Positions 39,676-48,894 are shown, numbered from the stretch's first letter. The stretch is 64,000 nt of DNA from Enterobacter bugandensis (GCF_900324475.1 NZ_LT992502.1:1178001-1242000); one strand, 5' to 3'. Notes: a model not told the origin generated them from the letters alone. Numbers and translations: made by a program.

Positions 39676-40545
39676 ATGGCCTTGATGTCTGAACCCGTCA
39701 CCTCACTTCAGGATGACACCCGAAAACAGCTGGGGGCATTTTTACGCGCCCGGCGGGAAAGCCTCGATCCCCAGCGTCTCGGCCTGCCGCGCAGCGGTCG
39801 GCGGCGCACGCCTGGCCTGCGCCGGGAAGAGGTGGCGATGCTCGCTGACGTGGGCGTGACCTGGTACACCTGGCTTGAGCAGGGCAGGGACGTCAACCCC
39901 TCCAGCGCAGTGATGGCCGCCATCGCAAAAGCGCTGCAGTGCACCCCGACCGAGGCCCGGCATCTTTTCGTGCTCGCCGGCTTGCCGCCGGGAGAAGCCC
40001 CGCAGGCGGTCTGCTGCGAGGGCATCAGCGAAGGCACGCGCCGCCTGCTGGATACCCTGATGCCTAAACCCGCCAGCATTCAGAAGCCCAACTTCGACAT
40101 CGTCGCGTGGAATGACAGCTTCGGGCATCTCATGGGCGTCGATTTCAACGCCATCCCGCCGGAAGACCGCAACTGTATTTACCTGTTCCTTACCCATCCG
40201 GCGTGGCGTGCGCGTCTCGGCAGACGCGACGACGTGCTGCCGATTTTCGTTTCCTATTTCCGCGCGGCGATGGCCGAGCACCGGGGCGACCCGCTGTGGG
40301 AAGCCAAACTGGCGCGCTTCTTCGCGGTGTCCGAAGAGTTCAAAACCCTGTGGCACCAGCGCAACGACGTGCGAGGCGTGGAGAACCAGCTCAAGCTTTT
40401 TACCCATCCAGAACTGGGAGATTTTACGCTGCAGCAGATGTACTGGTACTCCGCGCCGCGAAACGGATCGCGGCTGCTGGTGTATCTCCCGGTGGATGAG
40501 GCGGGGGAAAGGGCGATGGAATGGCTGGCGGCGCAGGGGAAGTAA
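39676..40545 (+). CDS. XRE-family regulator with MmyB-like ligand-binding domain
   Basis: 289 residues. N-terminal HTH (LGAFLRARRESLDPQRLGL...LRREEVAMLADVGVTWYTWLEQGRD) and a C-terminal PAS-like MmyB domain (NFDIVAWNDSFGHLMGVDF, WRARLGRRDDVLPIFVSYFRAAMAEH, HPELGDFTLQQMYW). Proteins of this type often regulate a neighbouring reductase or efflux gene, here the divergent MFS pump. An in-frame ATG three codons in is also possible as start. Confidence 0.9.
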   Translation: MALMSEPVTSLQDDTRKQLGAFLRARRESLDPQRLGLPRSGRRRTPGLRREEVAMLADVGVTWYTWLEQGRDVNPSSAVMAAIAKALQCTPTEARHLFVLAGLPPGEAPQAVCCEGISEGTRRLLDTLMPKPASIQKPNFDIVAWNDSFGHLMGVDFNAIPPEDRNCIYLFLTHPAWRARLGRRDDVLPIFVSYFRAAMAEHRGDPLWEAKLARFFAVSEEFKTLWHQRNDVRGVENQLKLFTHPELGDFTLQQMYWYSAPRNGSRLLVYLPVDEAGERAMEWLAAQGK

Positions 40546-40684
40546 GTTTTTTGCGAGGCGCTTTCAGGTAATCAAAGCGGCTCCGGTTCTTCCTGTTAAA
40601 AATGGGTAAGGTGGGACACGAAAAGCTAAATTAGCCTTTAATGCAAATTGCCTTATATGCTAATATCATCAGGGATGAAATATC

Positions 40685-41014
40685 GTGTTCAGACTTATCG
40701 TTCATGAGGCGGTAAGGGAAGAGATTCTCTTACTACCTGCTGGGGTGAAGGCGAAGCTGATTCGCCAGCTTGATAAATTGCGTTTAAACCCGACGGCTCT
40801 TCGGGAACCTGACAGCAAACCATTGCCGCATGGCCTGTTTGAAATAAGGACCGTTGGGCTGATCCATACCCGAGGTATCTATGTTTACCCGCGGGAAAAG
40901 ACGATTTTTCTTTTGCGCGTGTTTGTTAAGAAGACGCAAAAAACGCCCTCTGCTGAACTTCGTCTGGCACTGAAGCGACAACAGGAGATGTTGGATGAGC
41001 AAGAAGATTATTGA
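40685..41014 (+). CDS. RelE/HigB-type toxin (Gp49-like family)
   Basis: 109 residues with the PF05973 pattern: LPAGVKAKLIRQLDKL, SKPLPHGLFEIRT, and FLLRVFVKKTQKTP. Such toxins are mRNA interferases acting at the ribosome. It overlaps the downstream HTH gene by 20 bp, the toxin-first order of HigBA-like modules. Confidence 0.85.
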   Translation: MFRLIVHEAVREEILLLPAGVKAKLIRQLDKLRLNPTALREPDSKPLPHGLFEIRTVGLIHTRGIYVYPREKTIFLLRVFVKKTQKTPSAELRLALKRQQEMLDEQEDY

Positions 41015-41282
41015 CTGGGATGAACTCAGGGCTGAACTGTTAAGCGATTCAGAGGTTCAGGCTTCCTTTGATGCAGAAGAGCGCAAGGAGCGTTTGCGGG
41101 AGATGCTGGCGCAATGGCGCAATCATGCTGGCCTGACGCGCGCCCAGGTGGCGGAGCGGATGGGCGTCAGCGCACCAACGGTATCAAGAATGGAAGCGAA
41201 TATTACCCGGGCGAGTCTCGATACATTAACGCGTTATGCGCTGGTGTGCGGGATAAAGCATCCGCAGATTACGCTCTATTGA
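40995..41282 (+). CDS. HigA-type antitoxin with XRE helix-turn-helix
   Basis: 95 residues: an acidic N-terminal arm (WDELRAELLSDSEVQASFDAEERKE) likely to bind the toxin and a C-terminal HTH (LTRAQVAERMGVSAPTVSRMEA). Expected to neutralise the toxin and repress the operon. Confidence 0.87.
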   Translation: MSKKIIDWDELRAELLSDSEVQASFDAEERKERLREMLAQWRNHAGLTRAQVAERMGVSAPTVSRMEANITRASLDTLTRYALVCGIKHPQITLY

Positions 41283-41360
41283 CGCTTAATCAACTTGCTG
41301 AATTTACGCGATTTCTATTGGAAGTTAAGTTGACTATACTTATGCGATGAGAAACAACTA

Positions 41361-41963
41361 ATGTCGCCACTAATGATTGATTCCGCAGAGTTCAGCCAAA
41401 AACTCGGGCTTATCTCCCGAAACGTCGAACATACCGAAGCATTTCTGGCGCGGGGTACTGCGGATTTTCATCTGCCGGGGTTCTTGCTGCCTGTCGGATA
41501 CCGGCTTTTAAAATCGCGTTATGGTGATGAATATCGTCTCGTGACTACCGATGACGGTAAGCCTTATACGGCGTATGCCGTGAAGCTTACATTTCATAAA
41601 GAAATTACCTTTCCCCACGGTGCCGCCACGCAGGTGATGGTATGGCGCACCCCGCGCGCCGTCCACCAGCGCGTAATAAGCGGATTACCGCAATTATTTT
41701 TCCAGTGGGTGCTCAGCGAATACGACATCGTAGTCTCCGACAGCGAGCAAACGGGGGACGGGCAACGGTTTTGGCTGCGCATGATCGATTGGGCGTTCAC
41801 CATGAACTATCGCATTAGCGTGGCAGACGGTACAGTGGGAGAAGAATGGACGTTAACGCCCGTAAACTCTTACGCCGAGCTGGAAGAGCGCTGGATTGCC
41901 TTTGCCTGGGGAAGCGATCGCGATGTGCATCCACACCGCAGGCTGGTCATCAGTAAAACGTAA
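41361..41963 (+). CDS. Uncharacterised 200-residue protein
   Basis: I do not recognise a family. The protein is soluble with no signal peptide or membrane segment. Noticeable segments are GFLLPVGYRLLKSRYGDEYRL, MVWRTPRAVHQRVISGLPQLF and a tryptophan-rich end (EERWIAFAWGSDRDVHPHRRL). It lies 78 bp after the antitoxin gene on the same strand and could belong to that accessory block, or be a separate cargo gene. It falls in the ybdG-nfsB interval, which is direct in E. coli. Confidence 0.7.
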   Translation: MSPLMIDSAEFSQKLGLISRNVEHTEAFLARGTADFHLPGFLLPVGYRLLKSRYGDEYRLVTTDDGKPYTAYAVKLTFHKEITFPHGAATQVMVWRTPRAVHQRVISGLPQLFFQWVLSEYDIVVSDSEQTGDGQRFWLRMIDWAFTMNYRISVADGTVGEEWTLTPVNSYAELEERWIAFAWGSDRDVHPHRRLVISKT

Positions 41964-41990
41964 CGGGCCGCGTGCAGCGACCCGTTTGAA

Positions 41991-42644
41991 TCAGCACTCG
42001 GTCACAATCGTGCTCAGCGGCAGGCGAGATTTCGGCAGCGTGGCGTTAAAATCTTCCACGCTGTGATGCCCAACCGGCACCACCACCAGGCTGGTGAAGC
42101 CTTTCTCTTTCAGACCAAACTCTTCATCCAGAATCGCCGCGTCAAAGCCTTCAATCGGCACCGCGTCCAGACCCATCGCGCCCACGCCCAGCAGGAAGTT
42201 ACCGACGTTCAGGTAAACCTGTTTCGCCATCCACTGGTCGTCATCTTTCAGATCCACGCGGTGCATGTCGGCGAAGTAGGTGCGGCCCTTATGGTTCGCG
42301 GCTTTAGCTTCCGGCGTGTTGAAACGGCCATCGGCCTCTTCCTGGTCGACAACGCGTTCCAGCCAGGCGTCGTCCATCGCGGTTTTCGCGCAGAACACCA
42401 CCACGTGAGAGGCGTCCAGCATTTTGCGTTCGTTGAACACGTAAGTGCCTGCGGCGGATTTTGCCACGCGGGCTTTTCCTTCCTCGGTGCTGGCCACAAT
42501 GAAGTGCCACGGCTGGGAGTTGGTGCTGGAAGGGCTGTACTGCAGCAGGGTTTTGATTTTCTCTGCTTCTTCAGCGGTCAGTTTTTTGGTTGGGTCGAAC
42601 GCCTTGGTAGAGTGGCGTTTCAGGGCGACAGAAATGATATCCAT
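41991..42644 (-). CDS. nfsB: NfsB oxygen-insensitive nitroreductase
   Basis: 217 residues from [17 protein letters not shown]. It differs at only a few positions from the classical Enterobacter cloacae nitroreductase as I recall it. FMN-binding segments [20 protein letters not shown] and [14 protein letters not shown] are intact. It reduces nitroaromatics, quinones and flavins with NAD(P)H and activates nitrofurans. The start is the one used by the family; the open frame extends 40 codons upstream without conservation. Confidence 0.96.
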   Translation of the reverse strand: MDIISVALKRHSTKAFDPTKKLTAEEAEKIKTLLQYSPSSTNSQPWHFIVASTEEGKARVAKSAAGTYVFNERKMLDASHVVVFCAKTAMDDAWLERVVDQEEADGRFNTPEAKAANHKGRTYFADMHRVDLKDDDQWMAKQVYLNVGNFLLGVGAMGLDAVPIEGFDAAILDEEFGLKEKGFTSLVVVPVGHHSVEDFNATLPKSRLPLSTIVTEC

Positions 42645-42764
42645 GACTACTCCTGGTAATGAAATTCGCCCGTGCGCGGGCGCGAAAGGAGAGCAGATTA
42701 CCGCGCGAAGCGGCAAAAGATAAGTGCGATTCGAGCGGTTATACTGTTCGGCGCAGACGAACAA

Positions 42765-43133
42765 TCAGGCAGGGCGTATCCATTTCTGGTCTTTTTTCGG
42801 CAGCTTATCGACGACCAGGTTCCACGAATCCTCGATCAGGTCGGCGACCAGTTCTGGCGTGATGTCCTCGGTGCCGTAGAGCGAAATCCAGTGTTTTTTA
42901 TTGAGGTGGTAGCCCGGCTCAACGCCACGGTAAATCTGCTGATTTAACAGGGATTTTTCCGGGTCGGATTTCAGGCTAACGTGGGGGCGTCCGTGCGCGG
43001 TGGCCATCAGCATAAAAATTTTCCCGCCCACCTTAAACACGTCGTACTCGGGGCCAAACGGCCAGCAGTGTTCGGTGAAAGGCATCTCCAGTGCGACGCG
43101 TTTTGCGTGCGCCTGCAGGGATTTACTGTCCAT
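42765..43133 (-). CDS. ybdF: YbdF, MmcQ/YjbR family
   Basis: 122 residues from [19 protein letters not shown], the same length as E. coli YbdF, with a strong aggagg ribosome site. The CyaY-like MmcQ/YjbR fold is shown by [29 protein letters not shown] and [10 protein letters not shown]. Function unknown; many relatives sit beside TetR-type regulators, as here with ramR (11-bp overlap). Confidence 0.92.
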   Translation of the reverse strand: MDSKSLQAHAKRVALEMPFTEHCWPFGPEYDVFKVGGKIFMLMATAHGRPHVSLKSDPEKSLLNQQIYRGVEPGYHLNKKHWISLYGTEDITPELVADLIEDSWNLVVDKLPKKDQKWIRPA

Positions 43134-43713
43134 CGTTATCCTCCTGAGCCAGCCCGCGCCACATGGCTTCGAAACCCAGCGCTTTAAAATCGGTGGCGCG
43201 GGACGGATCGCGGGTGGCAAACTCCATGGTGGTTTCCGCCAGCGATAAGAAAAGCGCATCGCCAAACGTTTTGAATTCATCGGACATAAACACCGGGCGC
43301 ACCGAACGGCGGCATAGCTCGTGAAGTTCCGGGAACATCTCTTTCACCGCCTGTTCCGTTTCAGCGCTCAGCTTTTCACTGACGCCAATCTGGCGGATCG
43401 CCGCATGCGCCACGGGGTTACGAATCCCCCAGTCCACGTAGCTGTTCCAGATATTGCGGGTATGCTCTTTAGGAAGCGTGAGGGTGCGATCGAGGTTCGC
43501 CAGCATGGTCTGGCAGAGATCCTGCTTGAGGTGCAGGTAAAGGGCATTCAGCAGATCGTCTTTAGTAGCAAAGTAGCGAAACAGCGTGCCTTCAGCGACG
43601 CCCGCATTCCGGGCAATTAACGCCGTTGAGGCGGCAATACCTGACTGTGCAAATGCCACCGTCGCGGCTTCCAGTAAGGCCTGTTTTTTATCTTCACTCT
43701 TCGGACGTGCCAC
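43123..43713 (-). CDS. ramR: RamR, TetR-family repressor of ramA
   Basis: 196 residues from a GTG at 43713 with a ggggg-a ribosome site. The sequence follows Salmonella/Klebsiella RamR ([63 protein letters not shown]). RamR binds bile acids and drugs and represses ramA; loss of function gives AcrAB-TolC-mediated multidrug resistance. No frameshift or stop is seen, so this allele looks intact. Divergent from romA-ramA across the RamR operator. Confidence 0.95.
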   Translation of the reverse strand: MARPKSEDKKQALLEAATVAFAQSGIAASTALIARNAGVAEGTLFRYFATKDDLLNALYLHLKQDLCQTMLANLDRTLTLPKEHTRNIWNSYVDWGIRNPVAHAAIRQIGVSEKLSAETEQAVKEMFPELHELCRRSVRPVFMSDEFKTFGDALFLSLAETTMEFATRDPSRATDFKALGFEAMWRGLAQEDNDGQ

Positions 43714-43829
43714 TAAATTTTTCCCCCTTTCAATTATAAAAACCCTGATTGAAACACGTGCTTTGACACGCTGCAACGCGGAATGTCAAAGATCGAAAAC
43801 GTCTTGACGACTTTATCATCATATCTATA

Positions 43830-43849
43830 ATGAGTGCTTACTCACTCAT
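43830..43849. promoter_or_regulatory. RamR operator
   Basis: ATGAGTG-cttact-CACTCAT: perfect 7-bp inverted repeats with a 6-bp spacer in the ramR-romA gap, essentially the RamR site described in Salmonella and Klebsiella. It lies 74 bp before romA and 117 bp before ramR. A RamR-controlled small RNA is known in this gap in Salmonella, but I could not define one here. Confidence 0.9.
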
Positions 43850-43903
43850 AATCAAGTTTCCCTCGCGTAAACCATCGGATGGCGCGCGTTTTCGGGTCAG
43901 GAT

Positions 43904-45007
43904 ATGAAAAAGCCTCTCTTCATCTGCGTGGTGTTCCTCATGATTATTGCTTCAACTGCGAGTTTACCGTTTGTTCTGAATGCCGGATTTGGCCAGCCGC
44001 CGCAGGGTGCGCAGCTTACGGAAGTGGAGGCTTCTCCGCACTATCGCGACGGGAAGTTCCACAACGCGCTCCCGACGCCTGGCTTTACCGGGCAGCAAAA
44101 CATGCTGGTGGCGTGGTGGCAGTTCCTGACCCGTAAAACCGAAAACGCTCGTCCGGCGCAGCCGCTGCCGCTGGTGAAAACCGATCTGGCGAGCCTGCCT
44201 CTGGAGCAGGATACGCTGGTGTGGCTCGGCCACTCCTCGTGGTATATGCAGCTGGCGGGAAAACGCATTCTGATCGACCCGGTCCTCGGCAACTACGCCG
44301 CGCCGTTCTCGTTCCTCAATAAAGCGTTTGCGGGAGAGTATCCGTGGCGCGCGGAGAGCATGCCGGAAATCGACCTGCTGATTATCTCGCACGATCACTA
44401 CGACCATCTGGACTACGCCACCATCCGGGCGCTACTGCCGAAGGTGAAGCGCGTCGTTACGCCGCTCGGCGTGGGATCCCACCTGCGCTACTGGGGAATG
44501 AAGCCTAAGATTATCGACGAACGGGACTGGAACCAGTCGGTGCACATCAGCGATGCGCTGACGGTTCATGTCCTGCCCGCGCGCCACTTCTCGGGGCGCG
44601 GCATTAAGCGTGACCAGACCCTGTGGGGCAGCTTCATGTTTGTCACGCCAGAGCAGAAGGTCTACTACAGCGGCGATTCCGGTTATGGCCCGCACTTTAA
44701 GGCCATCGGCGAACAGTTTGGTGAAGTGGATTTAGCCATCATGGAAAACGGCCAGTACGACCAGGACTGGAAGTACATCCACATGCTGCCGGATGAAACG
44801 GCGCAGGCCTCGGCGGACCTCAATGCGAAAGCGGTGGTGCCGGGGCATAACGGACGCTTCGTGCTGGCGAAACACACCTGGAACGATCCGCTGATCCAGC
44901 TGGCGCGGGCCAGCAAGGACAAAAATTATCGGCTGCTGACGCCGGAACTCGGTGAGCCGGTCCGGGTGAGCGATAGCACGCAACAATTTCGTGAGTGGTG
45001 GGAATAA
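43904..45007 (+). CDS. romA: RomA metallo-beta-lactamase-fold protein
   Basis: 367 residues with an N-terminal hydrophobic segment (signal or anchor, about 5-25) and an NAPE-PLD-like metallo-beta-lactamase domain: SHDHYDHLD zinc motif, later histidines in LPARHFSG and VPGHNGRF, and GDSGYG. romA was first described in E. cloacae as a gene that reduces outer-membrane porins, an effect now usually ascribed to the adjacent ramA. Its own activity is unknown. Followed at 32 bp by ramA. Confidence 0.92.
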   Translation: MKKPLFICVVFLMIIASTASLPFVLNAGFGQPPQGAQLTEVEASPHYRDGKFHNALPTPGFTGQQNMLVAWWQFLTRKTENARPAQPLPLVKTDLASLPLEQDTLVWLGHSSWYMQLAGKRILIDPVLGNYAAPFSFLNKAFAGEYPWRAESMPEIDLLIISHDHYDHLDYATIRALLPKVKRVVTPLGVGSHLRYWGMKPKIIDERDWNQSVHISDALTVHVLPARHFSGRGIKRDQTLWGSFMFVTPEQKVYYSGDSGYGPHFKAIGEQFGEVDLAIMENGQYDQDWKYIHMLPDETAQASADLNAKAVVPGHNGRFVLAKHTWNDPLIQLARASKDKNYRLLTPELGEPVRVSDSTQQFREWWE

Positions 45008-45039
45008 TGTTGAACCAAGAAACAGAGGGGGAGAGCAGC

Positions 45040-45381
45040 ATGACGATTTCCGCTCAGGTCATTGATACGATTGTCGAATGGATCGATGACAACCTACACC
45101 AGCCGCTACGCATCGAAGAGATCGCCCGCCACGCGGGTTACTCCAAGTGGCATTTACAGCGGCTGTTTATGCAGTACAAAGGCGAAAGCCTGGGGCGCTA
45201 CATCCGCGAGCGCAAGCTGCTGCTGGCGGCGCGGGATCTGCGTGAATCTGACGAGCGCGTGTACGAAATCTGCCTGCGCTACGGCTTTGAATCGCAGCAG
45301 ACGTTTACGCGCATCTTTACCCGCACCTTCCATCAGCCGCCCGGGGCTTACCGCAAAGAGAACCATAGTCGGGCGCATTGA
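45040..45381 (+). CDS. ramA: RamA, AraC/XylS-family activator of multidrug resistance
   Basis: 113 residues from MTISAQVIDTIVEWIDDNL with a gggggagag ribosome site. It consists of the double HTH of the MarA/SoxS/Rob family (HAGYSKWHLQRLFMQYKGESLGRYIRERKL, YGFESQQTFTRIFTRTFHQPPGAYRK). It binds marboxes and raises acrAB-tolC while lowering porin levels. Repressed by RamR. Intact here. Confidence 0.96.
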   Translation: MTISAQVIDTIVEWIDDNLHQPLRIEEIARHAGYSKWHLQRLFMQYKGESLGRYIRERKLLLAARDLRESDERVYEICLRYGFESQQTFTRIFTRTFHQPPGAYRKENHSRAH

Positions 45382-45397
45382 AATTGACGAAACAAAG

Positions 45398-45431
45398 GCC
45401 GGGTAAGGCATCGCTGCTACCCGGCTTTTTT
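45398..45431. terminator. Intrinsic terminator after ramA
   Basis: gccgggta (45398-45405) and tacccggc (45418-45425) form an 8-bp stem followed by tttttt. REP-like core sequence. It lies between the convergent ramA and ybdJ genes. Confidence 0.88.
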
Positions 45432-45437
45432 ATTGGC

Positions 45438-45686
45438 CTACGACGCCAGTGAAAACCAGCGGCGCCAGACGAAACGCAGGATGAAGAATTCGATAGCGCC
45501 GAGCAGTAAAAACCACACGCAGAACAAAATGGTGTAGAGCTGGTTCAGGTCGACCATATGAAAGGTTTGAACCAGCTTCTGCGCCAGCACCAGACCCAGC
45601 GACGGCGCGGGTAGCAGTAAGCAAGAGATCAGGGCCATCAATAAAATGCCCCCCGCAGTCAGCAGCGATTCCAACGGGTGTTTCAT
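45438..45686 (-). CDS. ybdJ: YbdJ small inner-membrane protein (DUF1158)
   Basis: 82 residues with two hydrophobic helices (TAGGILLMALISCLLLPAP and LFCVWFLLLGAIEFFIL), nearly the E. coli YbdJ sequence. In E. coli it directly precedes ybdK; here about 7.4 kb of transport genes separate them. Function unknown. Confidence 0.93.
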   Translation of the reverse strand: MKHPLESLLTAGGILLMALISCLLLPAPSLGLVLAQKLVQTFHMVDLNQLYTILFCVWFLLLGAIEFFILRFVWRRWFSLAS

Positions 45687-45866
45687 CGTAATGTTAATCG
45701 TCAGTTAAAAATGTCATTGTCCGGCATCCTTTAACGTAAAGCAATATCAACCCGGCGGCCCTTTTTAAATTAAATAATTCCATCCCACGAAGAATAATGC
45801 GCGGAAGGAGAATAATTTAATCCTGATGATTAAATTAATATCGCGCTATGTAAATAAATGTCTGCA

Positions 45867-45977
45867 TCACGAAAATAATTTTACAAACATATAGGTGCTA
45901 TATCCAATTAACGTCGCAATAACAATGGCTGCGACAATGTATAACGCCAGGCGCCGTCCGCGATAAATACCAAACAT
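45867..45977 (-). CDS. Small membrane protein, 36 residues
   Basis: ATG at 45977 preceded on the minus strand by gagggggaacc, a strong ribosome site with good spacing. The product begins MFGIYRGRRLALY, has a basic N-terminal patch and one hydrophobic helix (about residues 10-32, IVAAIVIATLIGY) and ends VKLFS. N-in, single-span topology is predicted by the positive-inside rule. The gap on both sides is AT-rich, while this frame is coherent. It sits between ybdJ and the divergent P-type ATPase gene. I cannot match it to a named E. coli small protein. Confidence 0.7.
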   Translation of the reverse strand: MFGIYRGRRLALYIVAAIVIATLIGYSTYMFVKLFS

Positions 45978-46171
45978 GGTTCCCCCTCGTTTAGGATTGG
46001 TTTAGAAATATTTTGTAAAAATCAGCTCGTCGAAATAATTTTTATCAATTTTGAATAACCCAGTGGTAAATATATTGCGGTAGATCAATTTTACCCGCAA
46101 GACTTTAAAATCAATTTATTTAAGCCAGAAAGGAATTCAGGCTTCTGTTCACCGGATATTGAAGGAAAAAT

Positions 46172-48883
46172 ATGATGACTGAAAAAAAATACTCCCCAAA
46201 CGTGCCGCCTTCCGGCGGGCTGGCATACCAGCAGACCGCAGAGCAGGTGCTTACCCACGTGCAGAGCCAGGCCAGCGGTCTGGATCGTGCAGAGGCGCAG
46301 GCGCGTCTGCAAAAAACAGGGCCGAACGCGCTGCCGGAGAAAAAAGGCAAACCCGCCTGGCTGCGTTTTTTGGCCCATTTTAACGATGTGCTGATTTACG
46401 TTCTGCTGGCCGCCGCGGTATTAACGGCGGTAATGGGTCACTGGGTCGATACGCTGGTAATTTTGGGCGTGGCGGTCATCAATGCGCTAATTGGCCATAT
46501 TCAGGAAAGCAACGCAGAAAAATCGCTGAAGAGTATTCGCAATATGCTTTCCAGTGAGGCGCGCGTTATTCGTAACGGCAACCATGAAACCATACCGACG
46601 ACGGAAATAGTTCCGGGCGATATTATTGTATTGCGCGCGGGGGATCGTATTCCGGCGGATATGCGTTTAATCGAGGCGCATAATTTACGCGTGGAGGAGG
46701 CGATTCTGACCGGTGAGTCCACCGTGGTGGATAAACACACGAATCCGCTGAGCGGCGAATTACCGCTGGGCGACCGCACCAATATGGTCTTTTCCGGGAC
46801 GACCGTGAGCGCAGGCGGCGGCATCGGCGTGGTCATTGCCACCGGTAAGGATACGGAGCTCGGCCACATCAACCAGATGATGGCGGGCATTGAAAAGCAC
46901 CGCACCCCGCTGCTGGTGCAGATGGACAAGCTGGGTAAAGCCATCTTCGTCATTATTCTGGCGATGATGGCCGCGCTGTTCGTCTTCAGCCTGATGTTCC
47001 GCGAGATCCCGATGGGCGAGCTGCTGCTCTCCCTGATCAGCCTGGCGGTTGCCTCCGTACCGGAAGGTCTGCCGGCGATTATCTCCATCATCCTCTCCCT
47101 GGGCGTGCAGGCGATGGCGCGCAAACGGGCGATTATCCGCAAGCTGCCGACGGTTGAAACCCTGGGCGCGATGACCGTGGTCTGCTCGGATAAAACCGGG
47201 ACCCTGACCATGAACGAGATGACGGTAAAAGCCATCATCACCGCCGACGTCTGCTACCGCGTGGACGGCAACAGCTACGAGCCGGTAGGCAATATCTACC
47301 TGGAAGGCAGCGACGAGCCGGTGCAGATCCAGCCGGGCACCGTCCTGGAGCAGTATCTGCGCACCTTTGACCTGTGCAACGACAGCCAGCTGATTCAGGA
47401 CGAGCGCGGCCTGTGGGGCATTACCGGTGGGCCGACCGAGGGCGCGCTGAAGGTGCTGGCGGCGAAGGCCAGCCTTGAGCCGGTGGCGACCACGCTGATT
47501 AACAAGATCCCGTTCGATTCTCAGTACAAGTACATGAGCACCCACTACCAGATTGGCGGTGAGGAGCAGATTTTGATTACCGGCGCGCCGGACGTCATTT
47601 TCGCCCTGTGCAACCAGCAGCAGACGCGTAACGGTGCGCAAGCGTTCAACCGTGCGTACTGGGAAACGGAGATGGAGCGCTATGCGCGTCAGGGGCTGCG
47701 CATGGTCGCTGCGGCGTTCAAGCCAGCGAACGGCGGGCAGGAGCTGACGCACGACGACCTGAGCCACGGCCTGATCTTCCTCGGCATCGCCGGAATGATG
47801 GATCCGCCGCGCCCGGAAGCGATTGATGCGATTAACGCCTGCCAGCAGGCGGGGATCCGCGTCAAGATGATCACCGGCGATCACCCGCAGACGGCGATGA
47901 GCATCGGCCAGATGCTGGGGATCAGCAACAGCGAGCAGGCGGTCACCGGCTATCAGCTGGAGAAAATGGACGATGCCGAGCTGGCGGAAGCGGCGGTGAA
48001 GTATGACATCTTCGCCCGTACCAGCCCGGAGCATAAGCTGCGCCTGGTGAAAGCGTTGCAGGATAAAGGCGAAATCGTCGGCATGACCGGCGACGGCGTA
48101 AACGATGCCCCGGCGCTGCGCCAGGCGGACGTCGGCATCGCGATGGGCATCAAAGGCACGGAAGTCACCAAAGAGGCGGCGGACATGGTCCTGACGGACG
48201 ATAACTTCGCCACCATCGCCAGCGCGGTGAAAGAGGGGCGTCGCGTTTACGACAACCTGAAGAAAACCATCCTGTTCATCATGCCGACCAACCTGGCGCA
48301 GGGGCTGCTGATTGTGATTGCGCTGCTGGCGGGGAACATCATTCCGCTAACGCCGGTGCTGATTTTGTGGATGAACATGGCGACCTCCGCCACGCTCTCC
48401 TTCGGCCTGGCCTTTGAGGCCGCCGAGCGCAACATCATGCGCCGCCCGCCGCGCCAGACCGGGCAGCACGTAATGGACGCCTACGCCGTGTGGCGCGTGG
48501 CCTTCGTCGGCACCATGATTGCCATCGCCGCCTTTGCGCTTGAAGCCTGGCTGGCCCCGCGCGGCCACAGCGCGGAGTTCATCCGCACCGTGCTGCTGCA
48601 GATGCTGGTCTGCGCCCAGTGGGTGTACATGATTAACTGCCGCAACACCGAAGGGTTCTCCCTCAACCGCGGCCTGCTGGCGAACAAAGGGATCTGGCTG
48701 GTGACGGGCGTACTGTTCCTGCTCCAGGCGGCCATTATCTACCTGCCGTTTATGCAGATGCTGTTCGGCACCGAAGCGCTGCCGCTGCGCTACTGGTTCG
48801 TGACGCTGGCGGTGGCTGGGGTGATGTTCTTCGTCGTCGAAATCGAGAAGCGACTGACCCGCAGGTTCCGTAAGGCTGCATAA
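46172..48883 (+). CDS. P2-type cation-transporting ATPase
   Basis: 903 residues. Actuator TGES (ILTGESTVVDK), M4 VPEGLPAI, phosphorylation loop DKTGTLT, nucleotide domain, and hinge MTGDGVNDAPAL. N-terminal cation-ATPase domain (YQQTAEQVLTHVQSQ...GLDRAEAQARLQKTGPN). The M6 segment reads NMATSATLSF where calcium pumps have N-x-x-T-D, so the aspartate ligand is Ser. This argues against a standard calcium pump; the ion is unknown. Start ATG at 46172 or 46175 after aagga. Not present at this place in E. coli. Confidence 0.88.
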   Translation: MMTEKKYSPNVPPSGGLAYQQTAEQVLTHVQSQASGLDRAEAQARLQKTGPNALPEKKGKPAWLRFLAHFNDVLIYVLLAAAVLTAVMGHWVDTLVILGVAVINALIGHIQESNAEKSLKSIRNMLSSEARVIRNGNHETIPTTEIVPGDIIVLRAGDRIPADMRLIEAHNLRVEEAILTGESTVVDKHTNPLSGELPLGDRTNMVFSGTTVSAGGGIGVVIATGKDTELGHINQMMAGIEKHRTPLLVQMDKLGKAIFVIILAMMAALFVFSLMFREIPMGELLLSLISLAVASVPEGLPAIISIILSLGVQAMARKRAIIRKLPTVETLGAMTVVCSDKTGTLTMNEMTVKAIITADVCYRVDGNSYEPVGNIYLEGSDEPVQIQPGTVLEQYLRTFDLCNDSQLIQDERGLWGITGGPTEGALKVLAAKASLEPVATTLINKIPFDSQYKYMSTHYQIGGEEQILITGAPDVIFALCNQQQTRNGAQAFNRAYWETEMERYARQGLRMVAAAFKPANGGQELTHDDLSHGLIFLGIAGMMDPPRPEAIDAINACQQAGIRVKMITGDHPQTAMSIGQMLGISNSEQAVTGYQLEKMDDAELAEAAVKYDIFARTSPEHKLRLVKALQDKGEIVGMTGDGVNDAPALRQADVGIAMGIKGTEVTKEAADMVLTDDNFATIASAVKEGRRVYDNLKKTILFIMPTNLAQGLLIVIALLAGNIIPLTPVLILWMNMATSATLSFGLAFEAAERNIMRRPPRQTGQHVMDAYAVWRVAFVGTMIAIAAFALEAWLAPRGHSAEFIRTVLLQMLVCAQWVYMINCRNTEGFSLNRGLLANKGIWLVTGVLFLLQAAIIYLPFMQMLFGTEALPLRYWFVTLAVAGVMFFVVEIEKRLTRRFRKAA

Positions 48884-48894
48884 CGAAAATCTTA

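Noticed and set aside
43714..43903. RamR-controlled small RNA (StyR-3/sRamA5 type)
   Set aside because: Known in relatives at this position, but no clear terminator or conserved boundary could be read here.
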